Position numbers and translations under genes: made by a program. Of a stretch of DNA of 35,929 bases, positions 15,306 to 23,329 are shown piece by piece (the stretch's first letter is position 1; every line of letters starts with the position of its first letter). Origin of the DNA: Nocardiopsis sp. ATB16-24 (GTDB lineage Bacteria > Actinomycetota > Actinomycetes > Streptosporangiales > Streptosporangiaceae); NCBI RefSeq assembly GCF_030271535.1, contig NZ_JASCXJ010000029.1, forward strand, positions 1 through 35,929. The letters are read 5' to 3'. Below the pieces are notes generated by a model, which was not told the DNA's origin, did not search any database, and saw only the letters and a list, made by a program, of their open reading frames with translations.

Positions 15306-16184
15306 ATGGCCAAGGAGATCCTGGTCGCGTACGGCGTCGACGTCGACGCCGTCGGCGGTTGGCTCGGCTCCTACGGAGGGGAGGACTCGCCCTGCGACAT
15401 CTCGCGGGGCATGTTCGCGGGCGAGGTGGGCGTGCCCCGCATGCTGGAGTTGTTCCGGCGCAGGGACGTCCGGACGACCTGGTTCTGGCCGGGCCACTCC
15501 ATCGAGACCTTCCCCACCGAGTTCGAGGCCTGTTTCCAGGCCGGGCACGAGATCGGGGTCCATGGTTACAGTCACGAGAACCCGATCGCGATGACCCGTG
15601 AGCAGGAGGAGGCCGTCCTCGACCGCTGTGTCGAGCTGATCGAGCGGCGCACCGGACGGCGACCGACCGGTTACGTGGCCCCGTGGTGGGAGTTCTCCAA
15701 GGTCACCAACGAGCTGCTGATCTCCCGGGGGATCAAGTACGACCACTCGCTGATGCACCGCGACTTCGAGCCGTACTACGTCCGGGTGGGGGACTCCTGG
15801 ACCCCGATCGACTACGACCGGCCCGCCGACACCTGGATGAAGCCGCTCGTGCGCGGTGAGGAGACCGACCTCATCGAGATCCCCGCGTCCTGGGAACTGG
15901 ACGACCTGCCTCCGATGATGTTCATCAAGGCCAACCCCAACAGCCACGGCTTCGTCGGTCCGCGCGACCTCGAACAGCAGTGGAAGGACCAGTTCGACTG
16001 GGTGTACCGGGAGAGCGACTACGCGGTCTTCACGATGACGGTGCACCCCGATGTGTCGGGGCGTCCACAGAACCTGCTCATGCACGAGCGACTGATGGAC
16101 TACATCAGCGGGCACGAGGGCGTCCGTTGGGCCACCTTCGACGAGATCGCCGACGACTTCGCCCGACGCAGGCCGCGTTCGTGA
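15306..16184 (+). CDS. Polysaccharide-deacetylase-fold amidohydrolase (PuuE/HpPgdA-like)
   Basis: The 292-residue NodB-fold protein begins AKEILVAYGVDVDAVGGWLG and contains GGEDSPCDISRGMFAGEVG, FWPGHSIETFP, GHEIGVHGYSHENP and GYVAPWWEFS. These are the hallmarks of the group that contains the H. pylori peptidoglycan deacetylase HP0310 and PuuE-type allantoinases and cyclic imidases. There is no signal peptide, which argues against action on cell-wall peptidoglycan and for a small cytoplasmic substrate. The ATG at 15306 gives the family N-terminus. Coupling to an asparaginase suggests amide or imide nitrogen metabolism. The exact substrate is not determined by sequence. Confidence 0.88.
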   Translation: MAKEILVAYGVDVDAVGGWLGSYGGEDSPCDISRGMFAGEVGVPRMLELFRRRDVRTTWFWPGHSIETFPTEFEACFQAGHEIGVHGYSHENPIAMTREQEEAVLDRCVELIERRTGRRPTGYVAPWWEFSKVTNELLISRGIKYDHSLMHRDFEPYYVRVGDSWTPIDYDRPADTWMKPLVRGEETDLIEIPASWELDDLPPMMFIKANPNSHGFVGPRDLEQQWKDQFDWVYRESDYAVFTMTVHPDVSGRPQNLLMHERLMDYISGHEGVRWATFDEIADDFARRRPRS

Positions 16185-16202
16185 GACGACGGCGAACGTG
16201 CC

Positions 16203-17477
16203 TCAGTCGCTGAGGGCCTCGCGCATCACGCGGAACTTGGACTCGGTCTCGGCCAACTCGGCCCGCGGGTCCGACTGCGCGACGATGCCGCATCCGGCGA
16301 ACAGGCGGGCTTGCGCTCCCTCGACACGGGCGCAGCGCAGGGCGATGCCCCACTCGGAGTTGCCGGCTCCGTCCAACCACCCCACCGGGCCGGCGTAGCC
16401 GCCCCGGTCCATGCCCTCCACCTCCGCGATCAGCCGCATGGCGTCGGCGGTGGGGGTGCCGCCGACCGCGGCGGTGGGGTGCAGGGCGGCGACCGCGTCC
16501 AGCGCCGACACACCGGGGGACAGACGGGCACGCGCGGGGGTGGCCAGGTGCTGCACGTTGGGCAGGGTGAGCAGGCGGGGCAGGGAGGGCACGTCCAGTT
16601 CCTCGGTGAGCGGGCCCAGCGAGGCGCGCAGGGAGTCCACGGCCATGCGATGCTCGTCCACGTCCTTGGCCGAGGACATCAGCTCCTCGGCCAGGCGCCG
16701 GTCACTGTCGGGGTCCTCTCCGCGCGGTCGGGTGCCGGCCAGGACCAGCGAGGTGAGCCGGTCGCCCTCACGGCGCAAAAGCAGCTCCGGGGTCGCACCG
16801 ACCATGCCGTCCACACAGAAGGCGAAACAGCTGGGAAATCGTGTGCGCAGCCGTTCCAGCAGGGTGCGCACGTCGATGGGCGAGGCGGCCTCGGCGAAGG
16901 AGTCGCGTGCCAGCACGGCCTTGTCGAGTTCGCCCGCGCGGATGCGGTCGACGGTGTCGGCCACGGTGGCCGTCCACCGCTCCTCCGACATCGACCCCTG
17001 ACGCCAGGTGAGCGGACCGATGGGCCGCGGTTCTTGGAGAGGAGGGAGCGGCGGGACCGGAAGGGGGTCCGGTTCGTCGGAGACGGTGGTCAACCAGGTG
17101 CGGCCGTCGCGCCGTCCCAGGATCATGCGGGGCACCACGAGGGCGGAACCGGCCGAGGCGGGGTCGAAGGAGAACGTGCCGAAGGCGACCAGGCCCGTAC
17201 CGGGCAGGCCCACCTCGTCCTGGACCTGGGAGTCGCCGACGAGATCGTCCACCCAGGAGGCCGCCTCGGTGAAGCGGGTGGTGTCGGTGGGCTCGGTCGA
17301 TGCGGGGGCGCCGTCCAGGTCCAGTCGTGCGGCCTCTCCCCATCCCACGATCCCCTCGTCCTCGGTCAACCACGCCAACGGGGAAGCGGCGGGGAGCCGG
17401 TCCACCAGACCGCTGGCGTGGTCGTGCAGGGCGATGGTGCGGACGAACAGCTTGGGTGGGTTCAGGGCGACGTTCAC
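16203..17477 (-). CDS. menF: Isochorismate synthase MenF
   Basis: This chorismate-utilising enzyme makes isochorismate, the first step of menaquinone synthesis. The 424 residues include ELDKAVLARD with the general-base Lys, GATPELLLRREGDRL, LAGTRPRGEDPDSDR, the metal-site stretch SAKDVDEHRMAVDSLR, LHPTAAVGGTPT and GIVAQSDPRAELAETESKFRVM. A salicylate-type siderophore role is possible for the fold, but the other men genes nearby favour menaquinone. The GTG at 17477 has no normally spaced Shine-Dalgarno. TAGACT lies eight bases upstream, which suggests a leaderless message. It is convergent with the deacetylase gene, 18 bases apart. Confidence 0.93.
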   Translation of the reverse strand: MNVALNPPKLFVRTIALHDHASGLVDRLPAASPLAWLTEDEGIVGWGEAARLDLDGAPASTEPTDTTRFTEAASWVDDLVGDSQVQDEVGLPGTGLVAFGTFSFDPASAGSALVVPRMILGRRDGRTWLTTVSDEPDPLPVPPLPPLQEPRPIGPLTWRQGSMSEERWTATVADTVDRIRAGELDKAVLARDSFAEAASPIDVRTLLERLRTRFPSCFAFCVDGMVGATPELLLRREGDRLTSLVLAGTRPRGEDPDSDRRLAEELMSSAKDVDEHRMAVDSLRASLGPLTEELDVPSLPRLLTLPNVQHLATPARARLSPGVSALDAVAALHPTAAVGGTPTADAMRLIAEVEGMDRGGYAGPVGWLDGAGNSEWGIALRCARVEGAQARLFAGCGIVAQSDPRAELAETESKFRVMREALSD

Positions 17478-17794
17478 GCTCCCAGAGTCTAGGAGTTCGC
17501 CCGGGAGGGTGTGCCCGGGCCGTACCGCGCTGGAAAGGCCGTCGGGACGACGTATTCCCGCTTCCGGTTCGTGTCATATGAGAAGAACGTAGGTCTTTTG
17601 TGGTGAACGCCATAGAGAGGGGGCGTTCATGTGACGATCCGTTGATCGGAGGGGGTGCTCCCCATGGCCGGGCCGTTCCCGCTTGACCGATGGTTGTCCG
17701 AATCGTGCCCGAATATTAACGTCCTCCCCTAACCTGGTGCGCGGTGCGACGCCGCGGTGGTGACGGCGCGAGAACCCTCGAAGGAGCCGGACTC
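17478..17794. other. Divergent intergenic region of menF and the GH-like gene
   Basis: I see no gene in these 317 bases. They hold the likely menF -10 (TAGACT, 17491-17486, - strand) and a dyad TGAACGCC-N10-GGCGTTCA at 17604-17629. There is a small CGATC-N4-GATCG dyad near 17640 and an AT-rich spot, GAATATTAAC, at 17711-17720 ahead of the + strand gene. Confidence 0.55.
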
Positions 17795-19408
17795 ATGAAC
17801 TCCGTGGCACGGACGCGGTCCTCGTCGCGAGGCGGGGGCCGCTGGGCGGCGATGGTCGTGGCCACCGCCCTGCTCGTGGGGTGCGCGTTCCAGGACACCG
17901 GCGCGCCCGGTCCCGGTCGCCGGGACGGCCAGTCCGCTCCCGTGCGTTGCGACGACGGAGACGACGGGCGCCGGATGCGCGGAGCCTGGCTGACCACCGT
18001 CCGCAACATCGACTGGCCCTCCGAGCCCGGACTGTCCGCCGACGAGCAGAAGGCCGAACTCGACTCCTACCTCGACGACGCCGTCGACATGGGTCTCAAC
18101 GCCGTGTTCCTGCACGTACGACCCACCGCGGACGCGGTCTACGCCTCCGACCTGGAACCATGGGCTCGCTACCTCACCGGCGAACAGGGGGGCGATCCCG
18201 GATACGACCCACTGGAGCACGCGGTCGCCGGGGCCCACGAGCGGGGCCTGGAGCTGCACGCCTGGTTCAACCCCTACCGGGTCGGTTTCCAGGACCCGGA
18301 CGTGGAGAACCTGGTGGAGGACCACCCGGTCAGACGCAACCCCGACTGGTTGGTGAGCTACGGCGACGAGGCCTATGTCGATCCCGGTGATCCCGAGGTC
18401 CGGGAGTGGGTGACCGGCGTCATCCTGGACGTGGTGGGACGCTACGACATCGACGGCGTGCACTTCGACGACTTCTTCTACCCCTACCCCAAGGCGGGGG
18501 AGGAGTTCGACGACGACGCCACGTGGGCCGAGCACGGCGGGGACTTCGAAGACCGGGCGGACTGGCGCCGGGACAACGTGAACCGGCTCATCGCCGACGT
18601 GCACGAACGGATCCACCAGGTCAAACCCTGGGTGCGCTTCGGGATCTCCCCCTTCGGCATCTGGCGCAACGACACCACCGATCCCAGCGGTTCGCCCACC
18701 TCGGGGCTACAGTCCTACGACGCCCAGCACGCCGACACCCGCACCTGGATCCGGGAGGGCACCATCGACTACGTCGCACCGCAGTTGTACTGGGAACGGG
18801 GTTTCGCCGCCGCCGACTACGAGGCCCTGGCCGACTGGTGGTCCCAGGAGGTGGAGGGCACCGGCGTGGATCTGTACATCGGCCAGGCCGCCTACCGCGT
18901 GGGCGAGGAGGGCTGGCGGGACGAACACGCGCTCAGCTCCCAACTGGACTACTCGGGCGCCCTGCCCGAGGTGGACGGCGACATCTACTTCTCCCTCAAG
19001 AGCCTGCGCGGGCAGGCCGCCGACGCCTACGCGGAGGTGGTCCGCGACCACTACAACCGACCCGCGCTGCCACCGCGTGTCCACGACTCCGAGGACGCAC
19101 GGGTGGGCGCCGTCACCGGTGTCACCGCCCAGGCCGCGGACGATGGTGTGCGGGTGGCGTGGGAGGGCGTCGAGGGCGCCCGTTTCTACGCCGTCCACCG
19201 GGTGTCCTCCGAAGCCCTCGCGGACGGGGCGGACACCGAGGAGGCGCGGTGTGCCGCGATCTCCCCGGACGAGCTGGTGGGGGTCACCGGACGCACGGAG
19301 CTGACCGACACCGCACCGCCGCCGGACGGCGCGGGGTATGTGGTCACCGCGTTGGACCACTACCGGGCCCGGGGGCCCGTCAGTGAGGTCGCCGACGTGC
19401 ACCACTGA
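17795..19408 (+). CDS. Glycoside-hydrolase-like lipoprotein (GHL10/DUF187, YngK type)
   Basis: The 537-residue protein starts with a lipoprotein signal (WAAMVVATALLVGC) with the acylated Cys at residue 30, so it is tethered outside the membrane. The GHL10 barrel spans about residues 55-420: MRGAWLTTVRNIDWPSEPG, NAVFLHVRPTADAVYAS, ELHAWFNPYRVG, DIDGVHFDDFFYPYP and RFGISPFGIWRN, then YVAPQLYWERG. A beta-rich domain resembling fibronectin type III follows (about 445-537: VTGVTAQAADDGVRVAWEGVEGARFYAVHRV). The family is thought to act on glycans of the cell surface; its substrate is unproven. AAGGAG eight bases before the ATG fixes the start. Confidence 0.88.
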   Translation: MNSVARTRSSSRGGGRWAAMVVATALLVGCAFQDTGAPGPGRRDGQSAPVRCDDGDDGRRMRGAWLTTVRNIDWPSEPGLSADEQKAELDSYLDDAVDMGLNAVFLHVRPTADAVYASDLEPWARYLTGEQGGDPGYDPLEHAVAGAHERGLELHAWFNPYRVGFQDPDVENLVEDHPVRRNPDWLVSYGDEAYVDPGDPEVREWVTGVILDVVGRYDIDGVHFDDFFYPYPKAGEEFDDDATWAEHGGDFEDRADWRRDNVNRLIADVHERIHQVKPWVRFGISPFGIWRNDTTDPSGSPTSGLQSYDAQHADTRTWIREGTIDYVAPQLYWERGFAAADYEALADWWSQEVEGTGVDLYIGQAAYRVGEEGWRDEHALSSQLDYSGALPEVDGDIYFSLKSLRGQAADAYAEVVRDHYNRPALPPRVHDSEDARVGAVTGVTAQAADDGVRVAWEGVEGARFYAVHRVSSEALADGADTEEARCAAISPDELVGVTGRTELTDTAPPPDGAGYVVTALDHYRARGPVSEVADVHH

Positions 19409-19497
19409 CGCGGTGCTTCTTCGGGACGGACCGTGTCGTTCGTCGCGAAAGCCAGAGGAAAAGCAGAAAAAGCCGGAATCTGCAAGCTGAGAACGTC

Positions 19498-19526
19498 TTT
19501 GTTCCTGGTACTCGCGGGGCTATGGT
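19498..19526 (+). promoter_or_regulatory. Candidate promoter of the mod operon (leaderless)
   Basis: TATGGT at 19521-19526 lies six bases before the ATG at 19533. TTTGTT (17-base spacer) or TTGTTC (16-base spacer) is a weak -35. If used, transcription would begin at or next to the ATG, in agreement with the missing Shine-Dalgarno. Confidence 0.4.
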
Positions 19527-19532
19527 CATTCC

Positions 19533-19934
19533 ATGCCGACCTTTCGGATCAGTGAGGCCGCCGAACTTTTGGGCGTCAGTTCCGACACCGTCCGTCGATG
19601 GGTCGACTCCGGACGCCTGACCGCCACCCGCGACCCCTCCGGGCGGCGCCTGCTCGACGGGGCCGACCTGGCCGTGTTCATGAGGGCGGGAGCCGCCGAG
19701 GACCCCGGCCGCCGGGTCTCCTCGGCACGCAACCGTTTCCGTGGACTGGTGACCGCGGTCGTCCGGGACGGCGTGATGGCCGGCGTGGAGATCCAGGCGG
19801 GGCCCCACCGGGTGTTCTCCCTGATGAGCCGTGAGGCCGCGGACGAACTCGGCCTGGAGGTGGGCACCGTCGCCACCGCGGTGGTCAAGTCCACCAACGT
19901 GGTCGTCGAGACCGTGGGGGGAGAGCATGCGTGA
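19533..19934 (+). CDS. HTH-TOBE protein, probable molybdate-responsive regulator
   Basis: The 133 residues join two domains. Residues 4-50 form a MerR/excisionase-type helix-turn-helix (FRISEAAELLGVSSDTVRRWVDSGRL, with the wing DPSGRRLLDGADLAVFM). Residues about 67-130 form a single TOBE (Mop) molybdate-binding domain (SARNRFRGLVTAVVRDGVMAGVEIQ ... LGLEVGTVATAVVKSTNVVVE). This is not classical ModE, which has a LysR-like HTH and two Mop units, but serves the same logic. The gene overlaps modA by eight bases and heads modABC. Control of the operon in response to molybdate is inferred; simple molybdate storage is an alternative. Confidence 0.82.
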   Translation: MPTFRISEAAELLGVSSDTVRRWVDSGRLTATRDPSGRRLLDGADLAVFMRAGAAEDPGRRVSSARNRFRGLVTAVVRDGVMAGVEIQAGPHRVFSLMSREAADELGLEVGTVATAVVKSTNVVVETVGGEHA

Positions 19935-20718
19935 GCGCCCTCTCCGGTCGCTGTGCGCCTTGACCGCCGTGCTCCTCTGTGTCTGTGCCTGTACGGCCGA
20001 CGGAGCGGGCCGGGGGCGGGACGGACGGCTGCACGTCTTCGCGGCCGCCTCCCTCACCGACGTCTTCACCGACCTCGCGGAGGAGTTCGAGGAGCGGCGT
20101 CCCGGGACCGAGGTGGTGTTCAACTTCGCGGGTAGCAGCGACCTGGCCGTGCAGATCGACTCCGGAGCCCCCGCCGACGTCTTCGCCTCCGCCGACACCC
20201 TCACCATGGAACGCGTCGTCGAGGAAGGAGGACTGGACACCGCCTGGGCCGAGGAACACGGAGGACGAGGAGCCGTCTTCGCCACCAACACCCTGCGCAT
20301 CGCGGTCCCCCCGGACAACCCCGCCGGGGTCACGGAACCGGCCGACCTGGCCGACGACGACGTCGCGGTCGCCCTGTGCGCACGGGAGGTCCCCTGCGGA
20401 GCGGCCTCCGTCGCCGCCCTGGAGGCCGCGGGCGTGGACCTCACCCCGGTGACCTATGAGGAGGACGTACGCGCGGTCCTGACCAAGGTCGAACTCGGCG
20501 AGGTCGACGCCGGCCTCGTCTACGCCACCGACGTCGCCGCGGCCGGAACGCGCGTCCTGGGTCTTGACTTCCCCGAGGCGGAGGAGGCGGTCAACGACTA
20601 TCCCATCGCCGTCCTCTCCGGAGCCGAGGATCCGGTGCTCGCCGCGGCCTGGGTGGACCTGGTCCTCTCCGACGACGGTGTGGAGGTCCTCACCGCCGCC
20701 GGGTTCGGTGCGCCGTGA
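19927..20718 (+). CDS. modA: Molybdate-binding lipoprotein ModA
   Basis: The 263-residue substrate-binding component has a lipoprotein signal with cysteines at 18, 20 and 22; Cys 22 of VCAC is the most likely lipid site. The mature protein has the ModA pattern: LHVFAAASLTDVFTDLAEEFE, NFAGSSDLAVQIDSGAPADVFASAD, ATNTLRIAVPPDNP and ALCAREVPCG. It captures molybdate (or tungstate) outside the membrane. The ATG overlaps the regulator gene by eight bases, and the stop overlaps modB by four (GTGA). Confidence 0.93.
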   Translation: MRERPLRSLCALTAVLLCVCACTADGAGRGRDGRLHVFAAASLTDVFTDLAEEFEERRPGTEVVFNFAGSSDLAVQIDSGAPADVFASADTLTMERVVEEGGLDTAWAEEHGGRGAVFATNTLRIAVPPDNPAGVTEPADLADDDVAVALCAREVPCGAASVAALEAAGVDLTPVTYEEDVRAVLTKVELGEVDAGLVYATDVAAAGTRVLGLDFPEAEEAVNDYPIAVLSGAEDPVLAAAWVDLVLSDDGVEVLTAAGFGAP

Positions 20719-21548
20719 CCCGGGGTCCGAGCGTCGAGCAGCCCTCGAACGAAGAGGGTCGGAGTGTGCGTCGGGGGCGTTTCCCGTGGATCCTCGTCCT
20801 GCCCGCGCTCACCGGTCTGGCCTTCCTGGTGCTGCCGCTGACGGGACTGCTGGTGCGCGCCCCCTGGTCCACCATGGGCGATCGCGTCACCGAACCCGAG
20901 GTGCTGACCGCCCTGTGGCTGTCACTGTCCACCGCCACCGTGGCCACCGTCGTCTCCCTGCTCCTGGGAGTGCCGTTGGCCTGGCTGCTGGCCCGCGCCG
21001 AGTTCCCCGGGCGCCGCCTGGTGCGCGCCCTGGTCACCGTGCCCCTGGTGATCCCACCGGTGGTGGGAGGGGTGGCGCTGCTCCTGGTCCTGGGGCGCAA
21101 CGGAGTCCTGGGCCGCCACCTGGACACCTGGTTCGGGATCACCGTCCCCTTCACCCCCGTCGCCGTCGTCCTGGCCCAGGTCTTCGTGGCGATGCCGTTC
21201 CTGGTGATCAGTGTGGAGGGCGCCCTGCGCGGCTCGGACCGCCGGTACGAGGAGGCCGCCGCCACCCTGGGCGCCGGCCGGGTCGCGGTCTTCGCCCATG
21301 TCACCCTGCCCTTGGTGCTGCCGGGCATCGGCGCGGGAGCCGCCCTGTGCTGGGCACGGGCCCTGGGGGAGTTCGGAGCCACCATCACCTTCGCGGGGAA
21401 CTTCCCCGGCACCACGCAGACGATGCCGCTGGCGGTGTACGTGGCCATGCAGCGTGACCCGGAGGCGGCCATCGTGCTCAGCCTGGTGCTGTTGCTGGTG
21501 TGCGTGGTGGTCCTGGCCACCCTGCGTGAGAGGTGGATCGACCCCTGA
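20715..21548 (+). CDS. modB: Molybdate ABC transporter permease ModB
   Basis: The 277-residue inner-membrane permease has about six transmembrane segments. The EAA loop for ModC contact is YEEAAATLGAGRVAVFAHVTLP, followed by ARALGEFGATITFAGNFPG, which is typical of molybdate and sulfate permeases. It starts at a GTG overlapping the modA stop. An internal GTG at SVRRGRFPW is a possible shorter start that would remove about 16 hydrophilic residues. Confidence 0.93.
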   Translation: MTRGPSVEQPSNEEGRSVRRGRFPWILVLPALTGLAFLVLPLTGLLVRAPWSTMGDRVTEPEVLTALWLSLSTATVATVVSLLLGVPLAWLLARAEFPGRRLVRALVTVPLVIPPVVGGVALLLVLGRNGVLGRHLDTWFGITVPFTPVAVVLAQVFVAMPFLVISVEGALRGSDRRYEEAAATLGAGRVAVFAHVTLPLVLPGIGAGAALCWARALGEFGATITFAGNFPGTTQTMPLAVYVAMQRDPEAAIVLSLVLLLVCVVVLATLRERWIDP

Positions 21549-22627
21549 TGGCCCCGCCCGAACACCCCGACGCGCAGCCGGCCCTGGACGCACGACTGTG
21601 CCTGCGCCGAGGTGATTTCACACTGGACGTGACCCTGCGGGTCCGACCGGGCGAGATCCTCGCCCTGCTGGGTCCCAACGGGGCGGGGAAGTCCTCGGCC
21701 CTGCGCGCCCTGGCCGGGCTGGACCCCCTCACCGAGGGCCACGTGCGGGTGGACGGCCGTGACCGGACCAGGACCCCCGTGGAGGACAGGCCCGTCGGTG
21801 TGGTCTTTCAGGACTACCTGCTCTTCCCGCACATGAGCGCCCTGGACAACGTCGCCTTCGGCCCACGGCGCCGGGGCCTGTCCCGGGTCGCCGCGCGCGC
21901 ACGGGCCGCCGAACTGCTCGCTCACATGAACCTGGCCGAGTACGCCCGCACCCGGCCGCGTCGGCTGTCCGGTGGGCAGGCCCAGCGAGTGGCACTGGCG
22001 CGTGCGCTCGCCGTGCGCCCGCGCCTGCTGTTGATGGACGAGCCCATGGCCGCCCTGGACGCCGGTACGCGTGTGGACGTGCGTGCCAGGTTGCGGCGTC
22101 TGCTGGAGGGCTTCGACGGGGCAACGGTGTTGGTCACCCACGACCCTCTCGACGCCATGGTGCTCGCCGACCGCGTCGCGGTGGTCGAGGAGGGCAGAGT
22201 GGTCCAGGAGGGGACGCCCGCCGAGGTGGCCCGGCGACCGCGCACCGCGTACGTGGCACGGTTGGTGGGACTGAACCTCTTCCGTGGCACGGCCGAGGGC
22301 ACCACCGTCACCGTGGGCCCGACGGAGCCGGAGGGCCCCGCACGGGTGGAGGTGCACCAGGCCCACCACGGTCCCGTGCTGGTGGCCTTCCCACCACGCG
22401 CGGTGGCTCTGTACACGCGGCGCCCGCACGGAAGCCCGCGCAACGTGTGGCGCCTGACGGTGGAGGGGGTCGAACGCTTCGGCGACCAGGTCCGTCTGTA
22501 TCTGACCGGTCGGCCGTCCCTGACCGCCGACATCAGTCCCGCGGCCCTGGCCGAACTGGGGTTGGACCGCGGCGACCGGGTGTGGGCGCAGGTCAAGGCC
22601 GCCGAGGTCGAGTGCTATCCGGGGTGA
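21548..22627 (+). CDS. modC: Molybdate ABC transporter ATPase ModC
   Basis: The 359-residue ATPase has Walker A LLGPNGAGKSSALR, the Q-loop VVFQDYLLFPHM, signature LSGGQAQRVALARAL, Walker B RLLLMDEPMAALD and the H-loop LVTHD. A C-terminal TOBE domain (about 265-359) is typical of ModC. The ATG overlaps the modB stop as TGATG. An in-frame GTG at 21533 is the other option. The operon ends at a hairpin that begins inside the stop codon. Confidence 0.93.
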   Translation: MAPPEHPDAQPALDARLCLRRGDFTLDVTLRVRPGEILALLGPNGAGKSSALRALAGLDPLTEGHVRVDGRDRTRTPVEDRPVGVVFQDYLLFPHMSALDNVAFGPRRRGLSRVAARARAAELLAHMNLAEYARTRPRRLSGGQAQRVALARALAVRPRLLLMDEPMAALDAGTRVDVRARLRRLLEGFDGATVLVTHDPLDAMVLADRVAVVEEGRVVQEGTPAEVARRPRTAYVARLVGLNLFRGTAEGTTVTVGPTEPEGPARVEVHQAHHGPVLVAFPPRAVALYTRRPHGSPRNVWRLTVEGVERFGDQVRLYLTGRPSLTADISPAALAELGLDRGDRVWAQVKAAEVECYPG

Positions 22628-22648
22628 GGCCCTCCGGGGGCGGGGCCT
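22627..22648 (+). terminator. mod operon terminator
   Basis: AGGCCC (22627-22632) pairs with GGGCCT (22643-22648) around a ten-base G-rich loop. The first base is the last base of the modC stop codon. Confidence 0.55.
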
Positions 22649-22759
22649 TGTGAGGAGGTGACCTCGACAGAGCGGGTATTACCTCTACCCACGGGGATAC
22701 GATCAAACCAGTACTGGAAAAACCGTACACATCTGGATATCTACCCCTCGCGTTGGGGA

Positions 22760-22788
22760 GACTGTTAGGACACCTGGTGACGACAGTC
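22760..22788 (+). promoter_or_regulatory. Leader dyad before the DUF3040 gene
   Basis: GACTGT (22760-22765) and ACAGTC (22783-22788) form a dyad with an inner CACC-T-GGTG. It lies just ahead of the GAGGAGGG ribosome site. It may be a leader hairpin or an operator. The AT-richer stretch at 22680-22740 upstream probably holds the promoter. Confidence 0.3.
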
Positions 22789-22815
22789 CTTCCCCCAGTG
22801 GCTGAGGAGGGTGCC

Positions 22816-23160
22816 ATGTCCCTGAGAGAGCATGAGAGAAGGATCCTCAAGGAGATCGAGCGACAGCTCAGCGAGGAGGATCCGGACCTCGCCGGGCGGA
22901 TGGAGTCCTTCGGGGCAGGGGACCCCGACGCCCCGGCCGATCCCAGCCTCGCCGGTTGGAGGCCGTGGGTGGCGTGCGGACTGATCGCCGCCGTGACGGC
23001 GGGGCTGTTGGTGCTGTTGTTCGTGCTCACTCCGAGTACACCGCAACCGCCCGCTTCGACTCCGGCGCCCGCGGGGACGTCGGAGAGCACCGACGACACG
23101 GTGCCCGAGGCCGACCGCGTGGACACCGGCCCGGCGTCGGAGCCGGTCGGGTCGCCCTGA
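22816..23160 (+). CDS. DUF3040 small membrane protein
   Basis: The 114-residue protein begins SLREHERRILKEIERQLSEEDPDLA, the signature of the DUF3040 family of actinobacteria. A single membrane helix follows (about residues 52-72, VACGLIAAVTAGLLVLLFVL), then a Pro, Thr and Ser-rich outside or flexible tail. Most relatives have two helices, so this is a one-helix variant with a longer tail. Its function is unknown. GAGGAGGG four bases ahead of the ATG fixes the start. Confidence 0.82.
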   Translation: MSLREHERRILKEIERQLSEEDPDLAGRMESFGAGDPDAPADPSLAGWRPWVACGLIAAVTAGLLVLLFVLTPSTPQPPASTPAPAGTSESTDDTVPEADRVDTGPASEPVGSP

Positions 23161-23247
23161 GCGGGCCGGGGCGCCGTGACGAGGACGCGATAGCGTGAGA
23201 GCCCGGTCGTCAAGAGCCCTCCACCGGGCGGCGCGGACCCCGGCGGG

Positions 23248-23297
23248 CGTCGGTGGGCGGGAGCGCGGAGGTACCGCCGCGCACCCGCCCACCGACG
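23248..23297. terminator. Large bidirectional terminator
   Basis: The outer arms are 14 bp and perfect (23248-23261 with 23284-23297). Inside are a 6-bp GCGCGG/CCGCGC stem and a central GGTACC. It lies between the end of the DUF3040 gene (+) and the CAP gene (-), and can end both transcripts. Confidence 0.75.
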
Positions 23298-23329
23298 TGT
23301 CCGCGAGGGACGTGCGACCGATGGTCTGC

